From: Pseudomonas ovata
GTDB taxonomy: Bacteria; Pseudomonadota; Gammaproteobacteria; Pseudomonadales; Pseudomonadaceae
Assembly (NCBI RefSeq): GCF_003131185.1
Contig: NZ_QFFU01000006.1
Location: 1-64,000, forward strand
Length of the DNA: 64,000 nucleotides
Direction of reading: 5' to 3'
Part shown: positions 47,658 to 56,254 of the stretch, one piece after another
Position numbering within the stretch: position 1 is the first letter of the stretch
Layout of the letters: the number at the start of each line of letters is the position of its first letter
Program-made: the position numbers and the translations under genes
Notes under the pieces: model-generated
What the model saw: only the letters and a program-made list of their open reading frames with translations
What the model was told of the DNA's origin: nothing
Database searches by the model: none

Positions 47658-47943
47658 GCTTGGGTTCCTTGAAGGCGGCCAGTTGTTCGGCGCTGGCTTC
47701 TTTCTGGTAGAGCGATTTCCACTCGTTGTAGGGCATGCCGTAGACAACTTCGCGGGCGTCGTCGAGGCTGACGTCGACATGGCGCTCGTCGGCGGCGGCC
47801 TTGTACCACTTCGACAGGCAATTGCGGCAGAAGCCGGACAGGTTCATCAGGTCGATGTTCTGCACGTCCTTGCGGCTGTCCAGATGGGCAACCAGTCGGC
47901 GAAAAGCGGCAGCTTCAAGTTCCAGGCGTTGTTGGTCGGTCAT
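47650..47943 (-). CDS. DUF1244 domain protein
   Basis: 97 residues from ATG 47943 (MTDQQRLELEAAAFRRLVAH). The family cysteine motif is LSGFCRNCLSKWYK, then REVVYGMPYNEWKSLYQ. Possibly an Fe/Zn site. Function unknown. It lies between folX and the HopJ-family gene, on the same strand. The longest frame would start within folX and is rejected. Confidence 0.9.
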   Translation of the reverse strand: MTDQQRLELEAAAFRRLVAHLDSRKDVQNIDLMNLSGFCRNCLSKWYKAAADERHVDVSLDDAREVVYGMPYNEWKSLYQKEASAEQLAAFKEPKHD

Positions 47944-47989
47944 CTCAAATGCTCGCTCGATGCGTTGGGGCTTGCCATGATAAAGCGGT

Positions 47990-48361
47990 TCAACGCTGGG
48001 CGGCGAGGGTGATCGACACCGACTCGGCGAAGCGCAAGGCATGCGGCTTGTCGACTTCGACCTCGGCGTAGGTCACCGCCGTGTGGCTCATGACCAGGTC
48101 GAGCACTTCCTGGGTCAGGCGTTCCAGCAGCGCGAAGCGATTGCCTTCGACATGCTGGATGATGGCCTTGGTGATGGTGCGGTAGTTCAGGGCGTGATCG
48201 ATGTCGTTATCGCGCACCGCCTCCTGGGCGGCATAGCAGATCGTCAGGTTGATCAGTACATCCTGCTTGTTGAGGATCTCGTCTTCATTGATGCCGATAA
48301 ACGTGCGCAGGCGCAGGTCCTTGACCCGAATGCGCGCAGTACCTGGTTCAAGCTTGGCCAT
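47990..48361 (-). CDS. folX: Dihydroneopterin triphosphate 2'-epimerase
   Basis: 123 residues of the FolB/FolX fold. [20 protein letters not shown] carries the pterin-contact region, and [15 protein letters not shown] the conserved catalytic-lysine-lacking helix. It converts dihydroneopterin triphosphate to dihydromonapterin triphosphate. Its ATG overlaps the TAA of folE by one base (TAATG). With folE and folM it supplies tetrahydromonapterin, cofactor of phenylalanine hydroxylase in pseudomonads. Confidence 0.9.
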   Translation of the reverse strand: MAKLEPGTARIRVKDLRLRTFIGINEDEILNKQDVLINLTICYAAQEAVRDNDIDHALNYRTITKAIIQHVEGNRFALLERLTQEVLDLVMSHTAVTYAEVEVDKPHALRFAESVSITLAAQR

Positions 48362-48924
48362 TAACCCTTGCTCCGTCCGATCAGTTGCAGAAATTCCATG
48401 CGCGTGGTGCTCGATTCACGGAACGCGCCCAGCATCACCGAGGTGTTCATGGTCGAATTCTGCTTTTCGACACCGCGCATCATCATGCACATGTGCTTGG
48501 CTTCGATGACCACCGCCACGCCGGCGGCCTGGGTCACGCCCTGGATGGCCTCGGCGATCTGCCGGGTCAGGTTCTCCTGGATCTGCAGGCGGCGGGCAAA
48601 CATGTCGACCACCCTGGCGATCTTCGACAGCCCCAGCACCTTGCCGGTCGGAATATAGGCCACATGCGCCTTGCCAATGAACGGCAACAGGTGATGCTCG
48701 CACAGCGAATACAATTCGATGTCCTGGACGATCACCATCTCGTCGCTGTCGGAGGAGAACAGGGCGCCGTTGACGATTTCATCAAGGCTCTGCTTATAGC
48801 CGTGACACAGGTATTGCATGGCCTTGGCAGCGCGCTTGGGGGTATCCAGCAGACCTTCGCGTTCTGGATCTTCACCCAGACCCACGAGAATGTCTCGGTA
48901 TTGCTGTGGCAGGGATTCGCTCAT
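48361..48924 (-). CDS. folE: GTP cyclohydrolase I
   Basis: 187 residues from ATG 48924 ([20 protein letters not shown]). Zinc ligands and catalytic His are in [20 protein letters not shown] and [17 protein letters not shown]. It makes dihydroneopterin triphosphate from GTP. Here it is embedded between folM and folX, which points to a monapterin-dedicated paralogue rather than the main folate enzyme. Confidence 0.95.
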   Translation of the reverse strand: MSESLPQQYRDILVGLGEDPEREGLLDTPKRAAKAMQYLCHGYKQSLDEIVNGALFSSDSDEMVIVQDIELYSLCEHHLLPFIGKAHVAYIPTGKVLGLSKIARVVDMFARRLQIQENLTRQIAEAIQGVTQAAGVAVVIEAKHMCMMMRGVEKQNSTMNTSVMLGAFRESSTTRMEFLQLIGRSKG

Positions 48925-48946
48925 TATCGGGATCCTCGGGGGTGGC

Positions 48947-49657
48947 CTACTTGAGATGCCGTCCACCGTTTACGGTCAGGGTTGTGCCGGTCACATAAGG
49001 TGTGTCGAGCAGGTAGCGCAGGCTCTGGTAGATCACCTCGGCACCGGGCTCGATCCCCAGTGCCGACTTGGCCAGGGTCTTGGCGCGGTACGCCGCGTCG
49101 TCGTCGGGTTGGAACATCAGCAGGGCCGGGGCGATGCCATTGACCTTGATGCGCGGCGCCAGGCGCGCAGCGAACGACAGGGTCAGGCTTTCCAGGCCGG
49201 CCTTGCTGGCGCAATAGGCGGTGTGTTTGCTGCTGCCCTTGCGGATCACGTCATCGCTGATATGCACGATGTCGGCAACCTGGCTGCGTTGCAGCAGTTC
49301 GGCACCGTGCAGGTTGATCAAATAGGGCGCCAGCATGTGGATACTGAACATCCGGGTAAAGACTTCTGCTTCATGGCCCGGGGTCTCCGCCAACCATTCA
49401 GAGGCGTTGTGCACGATGGCGCGCAGGCAGTCAGTGTGCGCTTTCAACTGGTCGATGAATGCCATGATCCCGGCTTCGCTGGCAAAGTCGGCAGGCAGGG
49501 CGATAGCGCCCGCCGCGCGCAGTTGTTCAACGCCAGGGCGCAGGGTGCGGTAACTGATGATCACCGGCTGGCCTTCTTCGAGCAGGCGCTGCGCACAGTG
49601 CAGGCCGACGCGCTGGCTGGCGCCGGTGATCAGGATCGGTGCAGGGCTGGAGGCCAT
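48947..49657 (-). CDS. folM: Dihydromonapterin reductase
   Basis: 236-residue SDR enzyme. NADPH motif [18 protein letters not shown]. FolM-type active site [20 protein letters not shown] with Tyr-x3-Lys in YCASK. It reduces dihydromonapterin to tetrahydromonapterin with NADPH. It is the first gene of the operon folM-folE-folX-DUF1244-HopJ. Start at 49657 ([15 protein letters not shown]). Confidence 0.92.
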   Translation of the reverse strand: MASSPAPILITGASQRVGLHCAQRLLEEGQPVIISYRTLRPGVEQLRAAGAIALPADFASEAGIMAFIDQLKAHTDCLRAIVHNASEWLAETPGHEAEVFTRMFSIHMLAPYLINLHGAELLQRSQVADIVHISDDVIRKGSSKHTAYCASKAGLESLTLSFAARLAPRIKVNGIAPALLMFQPDDDAAYRAKTLAKSALGIEPGAEVIYQSLRYLLDTPYVTGTTLTVNGGRHLK

Positions 49658-49840
49658 CGACAGTTCACGAATTCAATCAGGCGGGAAAATGGGAACAGCT
49701 TCCTGATACGTGCAGGAAGTCGGCAATCAGTGGCAAAGTTATACCAATGCCGAACGCTGTACAACCTTGGCACCGCGTGTCGAGCGAGGGGCCGAGATCT
49801 GTTGCCGGTATCGGATCCGATACCGGCCAGATGAGCGCTG

Positions 49841-50410
49841 TCAGTGTGGAGAGGCCGATTCGGTGCGATTACGCGGCAGAGAGGGCGTGGCGTTCAGCCA
49901 GGGTGCCAGCAGGCGGGTCGACAGCGGGATGAACAGGTACACCATCAACGGGGTGAGAATCAGCGTACTGAACATGATGCGGGGCATCAGCTCCAGTTGG
50001 CTGAGGAGCGGCCCCAGGATGAAATTGAACAGCAGCGACACCGGAAAGAACGCCAGCCAGATGGCCACCGCCTGTTTCCAGCGTGGCGGACGTGAACCGG
50101 CCGCGCCAAACCAGCCGGCAATGCCGCTGGCACGATGCTCCGAAGGTTGGTCGAACAGGCCATTGCCACGCACCAACCAGGCGCGTCGTGAAGCCGAATG
50201 CTCCCAGGCGTGCAAGGTGTGCGCATCGGCAAAGCGGAAAATCATCTGGAATTCGTTATCGCCAGGCGGTGGGGCCAATACACCCGAGCCCAGATAACCG
50301 GGAAAGTCGGTGGCCAGGCGTTCGCCTTCATGCAGCCAGGCAAGGAGTTCCTGATAGCGGCCGTGGGCAACACGGCGGGCCACCAGCAAGGTGACGGGAG
50401 CGGTAGACAT
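49841..50410 (-). CDS. ABM-domain protein with C-terminal membrane segments
   Basis: 189 residues from ATG 50410 (MSTAPVTLLVARRVAHGRYQ) behind GGAG. The N-terminal ~95 residues fit an antibiotic-biosynthesis-monooxygenase (dimeric ferredoxin-like) fold (NEFQMIFRFADAHTLHAWEH). Two hydrophobic segments follow (VAIWLAFFPVSLLFNFILGP, MFSTLILTPLMVYLFIPLST). Function unknown. Monocistronic, upstream of folM in the same direction with about 180 bp between. Confidence 0.83.
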   Translation of the reverse strand: MSTAPVTLLVARRVAHGRYQELLAWLHEGERLATDFPGYLGSGVLAPPPGDNEFQMIFRFADAHTLHAWEHSASRRAWLVRGNGLFDQPSEHRASGIAGWFGAAGSRPPRWKQAVAIWLAFFPVSLLFNFILGPLLSQLELMPRIMFSTLILTPLMVYLFIPLSTRLLAPWLNATPSLPRNRTESASPH

Positions 50411-50575
50411 TGTGTATCTCCATGGCGGTATGAGGCTCCCGGGTAGGGAACTCATCAGGCACGGCGCCGGGGTGGTGGCAACGTGTCAGCTTCAGACAGG
50501 AAGCAAGCAAGGATTATTCCTGAAATCCTGCAACAAACCATGAAAATTTAAATGCCCGGCCAGAAACGGCCTGTA

Positions 50576-51190
50576 TCAACCCACCAGCGTATGCACGGCC
50601 GGGTGCAGCCGGCGATGTTCGCCCAGCATGTACTGGCGCAGGCGCTCGCTGTCTTCGGGGTATTTTTCACTGAGGTGATAGGCCGCCATGCCTTTTTCGG
50701 TCATGCGTTCAAGGCGCCCGCGCATGGCGATGGGTGGATGGCCTGCCGGATTAAACCAGGCCGAGAAGTGCCGTGGCGGGTTGCCCTTGCGGCGGTACTC
50801 GATCAGGACGCCCTTGAACGACACCTCATGCACCCACAGGGCGGTCAGCACACCCTCGTCGGTTTCCAGCGGAATCGGCGTGGGCAGCACCAGGCGCCAG
50901 GGACGAATCTGCGGGCCTTCTTCATAGATGCTGGGCGTGCCGACCTGCAAACGCTGGGCGTGAAACTCATCCTCCACCATTTGCAGTGGAAAGCTGATTT
51001 TCTGATTGTTGAACCGGGCCTGGATCGTCACCTGTTCACTGGCCGCCAGCCGGGCCAGCAGGTCCTGGATCTGGATGCCGCCGTTGACGACCAGGTTGCG
51101 TGTCGAATCGCGCACGTTCAACTGGGGGTTACGCTGCATGCCCAGAATGAAATCCAGTTCGTCCTGGGTCAGAATTGTTTCAGGCTGCAT
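50576..51190 (-). CDS. PilZ-like protein with FliM-like N-terminus
   Basis: 204 residues. The N-terminus MQPETILTQDELDFILGM resembles the CheY/FliN-binding start of FliM (LSQDEIDALL). The C-terminal half has VSFKGVLIEYRRKG, which matches the PilZ [DN]xSxxG pattern loosely, but the RxxxR motif is not clear. c-di-GMP binding is therefore uncertain. It may act on flagellar function. It is divergent from the flavodoxin gene. Domain assignment is inference. Confidence 0.6.
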   Translation of the reverse strand: MQPETILTQDELDFILGMQRNPQLNVRDSTRNLVVNGGIQIQDLLARLAASEQVTIQARFNNQKISFPLQMVEDEFHAQRLQVGTPSIYEEGPQIRPWRLVLPTPIPLETDEGVLTALWVHEVSFKGVLIEYRRKGNPPRHFSAWFNPAGHPPIAMRGRLERMTEKGMAAYHLSEKYPEDSERLRQYMLGEHRRLHPAVHTLVG

Positions 51191-51421
51191 GATGAAACCC
51201 GGATCGATCCGTAAGATGGGAAAGAGACCACGAAATGACGATCATGTTAGAACCGTTGGTCATTTTGTCACGGCGATTTTTCAAGACATGCGCTTCGGCC
51301 CAGGGGGGATCGATGTACAGGCATGTGCACCGCTGCCGTGGCGGATCATCCTGTTGCACGAGCCGGTCAGGCGAATGGTGCATAATATGCCTCAATTTTT
51401 AGCCTGGCACGGGAATCCTCA

Positions 51422-51874
51422 ATGAAAATCGCCATCCTTTCCGGCACTGTCTTTGGCTCGGCAGAAGATGTCGCCCGGCATGCCGGCGCGCTGCTGCGCA
51501 AGGCCGGTCACGACGTGTTATTCAACACGCGCCTGACCCAGGCCGAGCTGCTGGCTTTCGAGCCCCAGGCGTTGCTGGCGGTGACGTCGACCACCGGCAT
51601 GGGCGAGCTGCCCGATAATCTGCAGCCGCTGTACTACCAGTTGCGCGACACCCTGCCGGCCGCGCTGCGCGGTTTGCCCGGCGGCGTGATCGCCCTGGGC
51701 GACTCCAGTTACGACGACACTTTCTGCGGCGGCGGCGCGCTGATGCGCGAACTGTTCGGCGAACTCGGCATAAACGAAGTGCAGGCCATGCTGCGCCTGG
51801 ACGCCAGCGAGAGCGTCACCCCGGACACCGACGCCGAGCCCTGGCTGGCCGGGTTCATCGCCGCGCTCGGCTGA
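51422..51874 (+). CDS. MioC/flavodoxin-like FMN protein
   Basis: 150 residues with the FMN-binding start MKIAILSGTVFGSAEDVARH and the second loop LAVTSTTGMGELPDNLQPLY and VIALGDSSYDDTFCGGG. Such proteins are short-chain electron carriers. Length fits MioC. It lies at the left edge of accessory islet 2, convergent with the large cassette gene. Confidence 0.9.
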   Translation: MKIAILSGTVFGSAEDVARHAGALLRKAGHDVLFNTRLTQAELLAFEPQALLAVTSTTGMGELPDNLQPLYYQLRDTLPAALRGLPGGVIALGDSSYDDTFCGGGALMRELFGELGINEVQAMLRLDASESVTPDTDAEPWLAGFIAALG

Positions 51875-51885
51875 GGCTGACCGAA

Positions 51886-53220
51886 TCAGGGCCTGCGCAC
51901 CCGGCCCTGGGTTTTCATTTTCATGAACAGGTAGTCGAACAGGGTGAGCAGGCGGGGCCTGGCGGGTTTGCCGCCGATCAGGCCTTCGAAGGGGTTGCTG
52001 GAGGCTTTTGGTTCGGTCGTATTTTCGGGTGTTTTCTCGATCTGTTCCGGGATACCGGTGACAGGGTTCATGACATAGCCTGCGGCTTTGCCGGTGGCGG
52101 TAATCGTCCAGACGCCTTGCCGGTTAATGAGCACAGGCTCCTCACGTGGCTGAAGCCTTATCGTCTCGCAAGCGTGGACGATCTTGTCTGTGACTTTGGG
52201 GTCTCGGGTATAGGTTTTGAAGCGCGTGTCGAGCGCGTAGTCTTCGCCAGTGTCGGCGGAGAATTTCATTACCATGGCTTCAAGAAAGCCGGGGTCACCG
52301 CTATAGCTGTAGGGACGAAAGCCCGGATCAAGAGCGAAGCGCACAAATCCCTTGTCCAACAACGTGCTGTTAATCGCCGTGCCGCCCAATACGCGCTGGG
52401 CAGTGGTGGCATGGGCTGCGGTGAAGGTAACGCTTAATTGTCGGCCCTCACCATCGTACCTGTGACCATCATTCATGTTACGCAGAACACTGCCATTGTC
52501 ATGCCTGCGATAAACAGCAATATCCCTGGCCAGGTCGTCGACATACCTTAAGTCTGCACCTTGTACCTGAGCGTAAGCGTATACATGAGAAATCAGACGA
52601 CGATCCAGTAAGGTAAGAAAATCGACGTCCGGATGACTGATGTTTTCCAGAAGATAACCGTCCGCCTTATCGCGCACCGGACCTTCGTGTGCGTCGTACA
52701 GACGTGAGACCAAGAGGTCATGGCCCGCCTGATTCATGTCATCTGTAAGAAGGCTTGTTCGATGCGGGGTGTTCGCTATCTGGAGCGCCTGCCAGGCCGC
52801 CCGGCGTTCATTGACCGTAAAGGTATTGTTGGCATCAAAGGCAATCAGAGTCAGTTGATCCACTGGCATGGCTTTGAATGGGTTGCTGTCCAGACCATTA
52901 CTGAAATCAGTGGCCTGTCTGGCACGGGCTAGCAAACCGATATCTTGAGTGGCAGGTTGCTCTGCGTCATGCCGGGCCTTGTTGGCTTGATAGCGGTCGC
53001 CTGTGAGTTGTTCCAGTAATGCAGCCCGCTCATCGAGGCTCAACGCTGTGTCACGGACGGCGGCGCGAGTAGAGGCCTTGCTCATTTGAAGTGCTGTGGC
53101 AGAGAGTGATTCTTGAGGGGCAGGAACGTTTTTTTCTGTGCCGGAAGGACTGGCGACAGGAGGACGTGTGACCTGTGAGAGACCAAGGGCAGGCAGAGTA
53201 TTGCGGTTGGTAATAATCAT
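51886..53220 (-). CDS. Unknown large protein of duplicated cassette, copy 1
   Basis: 444 residues from ATG 53220 (MIITNRNTLPALGLSQ), behind GGATGAAAAATCC. The first ~60 residues are Ser/Thr/Pro/Ala-rich without a signal peptide or membrane segment. Shared blocks with copy 2: LLARARQATDFSNGL, TFTVNERRAAWQAL, AQRVLGGTAIN, LDKGFVRF, TRFKTYTRDPKVTDKIVHAC, and the terminal GLIGGKPARPRLLTLFDYLF. No catalytic motif recognised. It follows a small secreted-protein gene by 99 bp with a conserved hairpin in between. The disordered N-terminus suggests export, for example as an effector, which is only a hypothesis. Confidence 0.82.
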   Translation of the reverse strand: MIITNRNTLPALGLSQVTRPPVASPSGTEKNVPAPQESLSATALQMSKASTRAAVRDTALSLDERAALLEQLTGDRYQANKARHDAEQPATQDIGLLARARQATDFSNGLDSNPFKAMPVDQLTLIAFDANNTFTVNERRAAWQALQIANTPHRTSLLTDDMNQAGHDLLVSRLYDAHEGPVRDKADGYLLENISHPDVDFLTLLDRRLISHVYAYAQVQGADLRYVDDLARDIAVYRRHDNGSVLRNMNDGHRYDGEGRQLSVTFTAAHATTAQRVLGGTAINSTLLDKGFVRFALDPGFRPYSYSGDPGFLEAMVMKFSADTGEDYALDTRFKTYTRDPKVTDKIVHACETIRLQPREEPVLINRQGVWTITATGKAAGYVMNPVTGIPEQIEKTPENTTEPKASSNPFEGLIGGKPARPRLLTLFDYLFMKMKTQGRVRRP

Positions 53221-53281
53221 GGATTTTTCATCCGCGTTATTGAATGCTTCCAGGAACCTGAAGGATTCATGTAGGCCCAAA

Positions 53282-53314
53282 GGCACTCCCATCTTGGTAT
53301 GAGCAAGGAGTGCC
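53282..53314 (-). other. Intercistronic hairpin, cassette copy 1
   Basis: GGCACTCC (53282-53289) and GGAGTGCC (53307-53314) form an 8-bp stem with a 17-base loop between the small and large genes. The same stem sequence recurs in cassette copy 2. No T-tract follows on the minus strand, so processing or attenuation is more likely than full termination. Confidence 0.65.
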
Positions 53315-53319
53315 CGGCG

Positions 53320-53775
53320 TCATTGATAAGCAATACGGAGCGAGATCATGTCGTTGCCAGCAGGGCTGATGGTTTGTCGATCCCCCTGAATTTTATGGAT
53401 AATCTGGACAGTCGACTCATGGCCAAACCGTAATGAATTGAATTTGCTGGATGTTCCTGCTGCGCCCGGGAGTGCATCGTCACAGATTTTTACTTGGCCT
53501 CTTCCTTCCCCATAGGGGTAATAGCACACCTCTAGTTGTTCAGTAACGTTCGCGTAAGGGTAGCGTGTGGCGTTCCAGCTTAGCTGCTCAAGCTTCATAG
53601 GGGCAGCCGATAACGTTCTTGGCAAGTCTGCGAACTTCACCCGGAAATAAGAAGCTGCGCTGTCATGATTGACGAGTCGAATCGTTCTCGGCGCAGAGAC
53701 TTTGTCGATAGTAATTTCCTGCCCATGGCTATAGGCAGATACCAGAATGAGTGCGGTGCAGAGTAAAGCTTTCAT
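53320..53775 (-). CDS. Small secreted protein of duplicated cassette, copy 1
   Basis: 151 residues from ATG 53775. Signal peptide MKALLCTALILVSAYSHGQ. Mature part: SAPRTIRLVNHDSAASYFRV, QLSWNATRYPYANV, EVCYYPYGEGRGQVKICDD with two cysteines likely to form a disulfide, LRFGHESTVQIIHKIQGDRQ and TISPAGND. Beta-rich. The Ig-like pattern faintly recalls periplasmic chaperones, but no family could be assigned. It is the first gene of the cassette. Confidence 0.85.
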   Translation of the reverse strand: MKALLCTALILVSAYSHGQEITIDKVSAPRTIRLVNHDSAASYFRVKFADLPRTLSAAPMKLEQLSWNATRYPYANVTEQLEVCYYPYGEGRGQVKICDDALPGAAGTSSKFNSLRFGHESTVQIIHKIQGDRQTISPAGNDMISLRIAYQ

Positions 53776-54122
53776 GATGTATTCCTTTTTTGTTTTTGGC
53801 TTTTTTCGCAAAGCGACGGGCCTGGTTTCAATCCATGACACTGATGTGTCTACGCATTGGAAAACTTTAAGCATACTCTTGGTGACTTTGCTGTAGGTCT
53901 TGAGCTGAAAGTTATGTAGGGTTATTCAAAGGGGCTTCTGGGCGTGAGCTACTGTTGTTATGTCGAAAAATTTCGATGCTGTACCTCTTTGTGTTAAAAA
54001 ATCTTAAGGGCATTCGGTCAGGTTTGTTGTAGTCCCTACTCCGTAAGTGGTATGGGAATCTTCTGTTTGTTCATTGGTTTTGAACGGGTCATCATCGTAG
54101 CGCTTGGCTGATGCCGACTGAA
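53776..54122. promoter_or_regulatory. Upstream region of cassette copy 1
   Basis: About 350 bp without a gene. On the minus strand CCTACA-N17-CCTACA with ACTTTCAGC between (around 53891-53922) is followed by GTATGCTTAAAG and a T-rich leader with AGGAATA before the ATG. The same arrangement occurs upstream of copy 2, suggesting a shared activator site and promoter. Confidence 0.55.
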
Positions 54123-55463
54123 TCAAGGCCTGCGCACCCGGCCATGGGTTTTCATTTTCATGAACAGGTAGTCGAACAGGGTGAGCAGGCGGGGCCTGGC
54201 AGGTTTGCCGCCGATCAGTCCTTCGAAGGGGTTGCTGGGGATTTTGGGTTTGGCGGGTGTTTCGACGGCGCTTTCGATCTTTTCCGGAATGCCGGTCACT
54301 CGGTTCAATACATAGCCTTCAGCCTTGCCGGTGGCGGTGATTGTCCAGACGCCCTCTTTATTGATCAGCGCAGGCTCCCCTCGTGGCTGGAATCTTATTG
54401 TCTCGCAGGCGTGCACGATCTTGTCCTTGATTTTGGGGTCTCGGGTGTAAGTCTTGAAACGACTGTCAAGTACGTGCTCTTCGCCGTCTGTGCCGGAGAA
54501 CTTGAGGATCATCTGCTCCAGAAAGCCCGGATCGCCCCCATTGTGGTAAGGCCAGATACTCGGGTCGAGGTTATAGCGTACAAACCCCTTGTCCAGCAGC
54601 GTGACGTTGATCGCAGCGCCTCCCAGCACGCGCTGGGCGATGGCAGCATTGGGGGCGGTAAAGCTGAAGCTCAATTGGCGACCCTGTTCATCATAGCTGT
54701 GCCCTCCATTGCTGTTGGCCAGGACACGCCCATCGTCATGCCGGCGATAGTCGGCAAGATCCCAGGCCAGATCATCCACGTACTTCAAGTGCGCACCTTG
54801 TTCCTGGGCATAGGCATACATGTGGGAAAGCAGGTAGCGATCCTGGCGTGTCAGAAAATCAACGTCGGGAACACTGATGGTTTCTCTGAGCAGGCCATGG
54901 GTCTTGTCGCGCTCGGGTCCTTCATGCCCGTAGAACAGGCGTGAGACCAGCACGTCATGGCCCTGCTGATGCTTGCGGGTCGTGAGATTTTCTCGAGGCA
55001 GCGTGTCGTTGGGCTCAAGGGCCTGCCAGGCCGCCCTGCGCTCGTTGACGGTAAAGGTGCTGCTGTCGTCATGGGCAATCAGCTTCAATTGATCCGGTGC
55101 CATGTTCTTGAACGGATTGACGGCCAGTCCGTTACTGAAGTCGGTGGCCTGCCTGGCACGGGCCAGCAGGCCACTGTCCTGTGTGTCAGGTTGCTCGGCA
55201 TCATGCAGGGTCTTGCGGGATTGATAGGCCGCGCCTGTGAGTGGCCGTAATGTCGCAGTGATTCGCGAGTTCCGTTCATCAAGTGTTGCCGTCTTGTCAC
55301 GTTCAGCCGCACGAACGGCGGCTTCGCTCAGTTGCTGAGCCGTAGCAGAGAAGTTTTCGGTGACCACGGGTGTTGTGGTGTGAGGCAGCAGGGATGTTTT
55401 CGCACTCGCGTCTGGCGGCAAAGAAGAAACGACAGGCAAGGTAGAGCCAGAGATGATAAGCAT
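54123..55463 (-). CDS. Unknown large protein of duplicated cassette, copy 2
   Basis: 446 residues starting MLIISGSTLPVVSSLPPDAS behind AGGATGAAG. The architecture equals copy 1: disordered N-terminus, LLARARQATDFSNGLAVNPF, TFTVNERRAAWQALEP, AQRVLGGAAIN, TRFKTYTRDPKIKDKIVHAC-like block, and the same C-terminal FEGLIGGKPARPRLLTLFDY. Divergence from copy 1 is spread throughout, so the duplication is not recent. No recognised domain, signal peptide or membrane segment. Confidence 0.82.
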   Translation of the reverse strand: MLIISGSTLPVVSSLPPDASAKTSLLPHTTTPVVTENFSATAQQLSEAAVRAAERDKTATLDERNSRITATLRPLTGAAYQSRKTLHDAEQPDTQDSGLLARARQATDFSNGLAVNPFKNMAPDQLKLIAHDDSSTFTVNERRAAWQALEPNDTLPRENLTTRKHQQGHDVLVSRLFYGHEGPERDKTHGLLRETISVPDVDFLTRQDRYLLSHMYAYAQEQGAHLKYVDDLAWDLADYRRHDDGRVLANSNGGHSYDEQGRQLSFSFTAPNAAIAQRVLGGAAINVTLLDKGFVRYNLDPSIWPYHNGGDPGFLEQMILKFSGTDGEEHVLDSRFKTYTRDPKIKDKIVHACETIRFQPRGEPALINKEGVWTITATGKAEGYVLNRVTGIPEKIESAVETPAKPKIPSNPFEGLIGGKPARPRLLTLFDYLFMKMKTHGRVRRP

Positions 55464-55531
55464 AGAGTTTCTTCATCCTTTAATTGGATCTTCAGGAAGA
55501 CTGATCGAACAAGCAGAATGCCGCGATATCC

Positions 55532-55560
55532 AGGGCACTCCGATGGCTCGGGAGTGCCCT
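55532..55560 (-). other. Intercistronic hairpin, cassette copy 2
   Basis: AGGGCACTCC (55532-55541) and GGAGTGCCCT (55551-55560) give a perfect 10-bp stem with a 9-base loop, just after the small gene stop and before the large gene start. The stem core matches that in copy 1. Confidence 0.7.
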
Positions 55561-55566
55561 GGGTTA

Positions 55567-56019
55567 TCAATAACTGAAACGGATGGTTATGCGGTCATTG
55601 CCGGCAGGACTGATCGTTTGTCGATCACCGCTCACGCTATGGATAACCTGCACGGCAGACTGATGACCAAAGCGTAATGAACGAAATTTATCCGACACGC
55701 CCGGAGCATTGAGCGCTACCTCTTCTTCGCAGGTGCTGGGCTTGCCGACGCCATCCCCATACGGGAAGTAGCAGATTTTGATCTTTTCAGTAATGTTGTA
55801 AGGGTAGTGAGTGGTTTTCCAGCTGATGTTTTCAACTTTCATGGGGGGCGACAGCGGCACCACTGGCAAGTCCGAGAATTTTACATGGAAGTAGGAGGCT
55901 GCATTGTCATGGTTGACGAGCCTGATGGTTCTGGGCGCAGAGGATTTTTCAAACGTGGACTCTCCCGCATAACTGCAAGCAGAAGCCAGAATGAGTGCGG
56001 TGCAAAGCAAGGTTTTCAT
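55567..56019 (-). CDS. Small secreted protein of duplicated cassette, copy 2
   Basis: 150 residues. Signal peptide MKTLLCTALILASACSYAG. Mature part SAPRTIRLVNHDNAASYFHV, THYPYNITEKIKICYFPYG, a second cysteine in STCEEE, LRFGHQSAVQVIHSVSGDRQ and TISPAGND, matching copy 1 along its length. SD AGGAATAGATC precedes the start. First gene of the second cassette. Function unknown. Confidence 0.85.
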   Translation of the reverse strand: MKTLLCTALILASACSYAGESTFEKSSAPRTIRLVNHDNAASYFHVKFSDLPVVPLSPPMKVENISWKTTHYPYNITEKIKICYFPYGDGVGKPSTCEEEVALNAPGVSDKFRSLRFGHQSAVQVIHSVSGDRQTISPAGNDRITIRFSY

Positions 56020-56254
56020 GATCTATTCCTTTTTGTTCGGGATGGCCTTTTACGCGCAGCGTAAGGCCTGGGTTTCAAAAGGCGACACCAAGGTTCGGCG
56101 TAGTAAGAAACCTTTAAGCATGCCTGAAAGTTTTTTGTTGTAGGGGCTACGCTGAAAAGTGTGTAGGAATATTCTTTGCGGATGATAAGTGTGCGCTATT
56201 TGGCTTTTTAAGCGGCGTGGTGGGCTGTCTGGTCTCTATGCGAAGTGGGAGTAA
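56020..56254. promoter_or_regulatory. Upstream region of cassette copy 2
   Basis: On the minus strand CCTACA-N17-CCTACA (around 56140-56175), with ACTTTTCAGC between, then GCATGCTTAAAG and a T-rich leader. This matches the layout upstream of copy 1. TGTAGGAATATTC (plus strand) is at its outer edge. Confidence 0.55.

Noticed and set aside
52820..52870. EF-hand-like segment (FDANNTFTVNER) in the large cassette proteins
   Set aside because: The 12-residue calcium loop pattern is not met; the glutamate is at position 10 and the glycine is absent.
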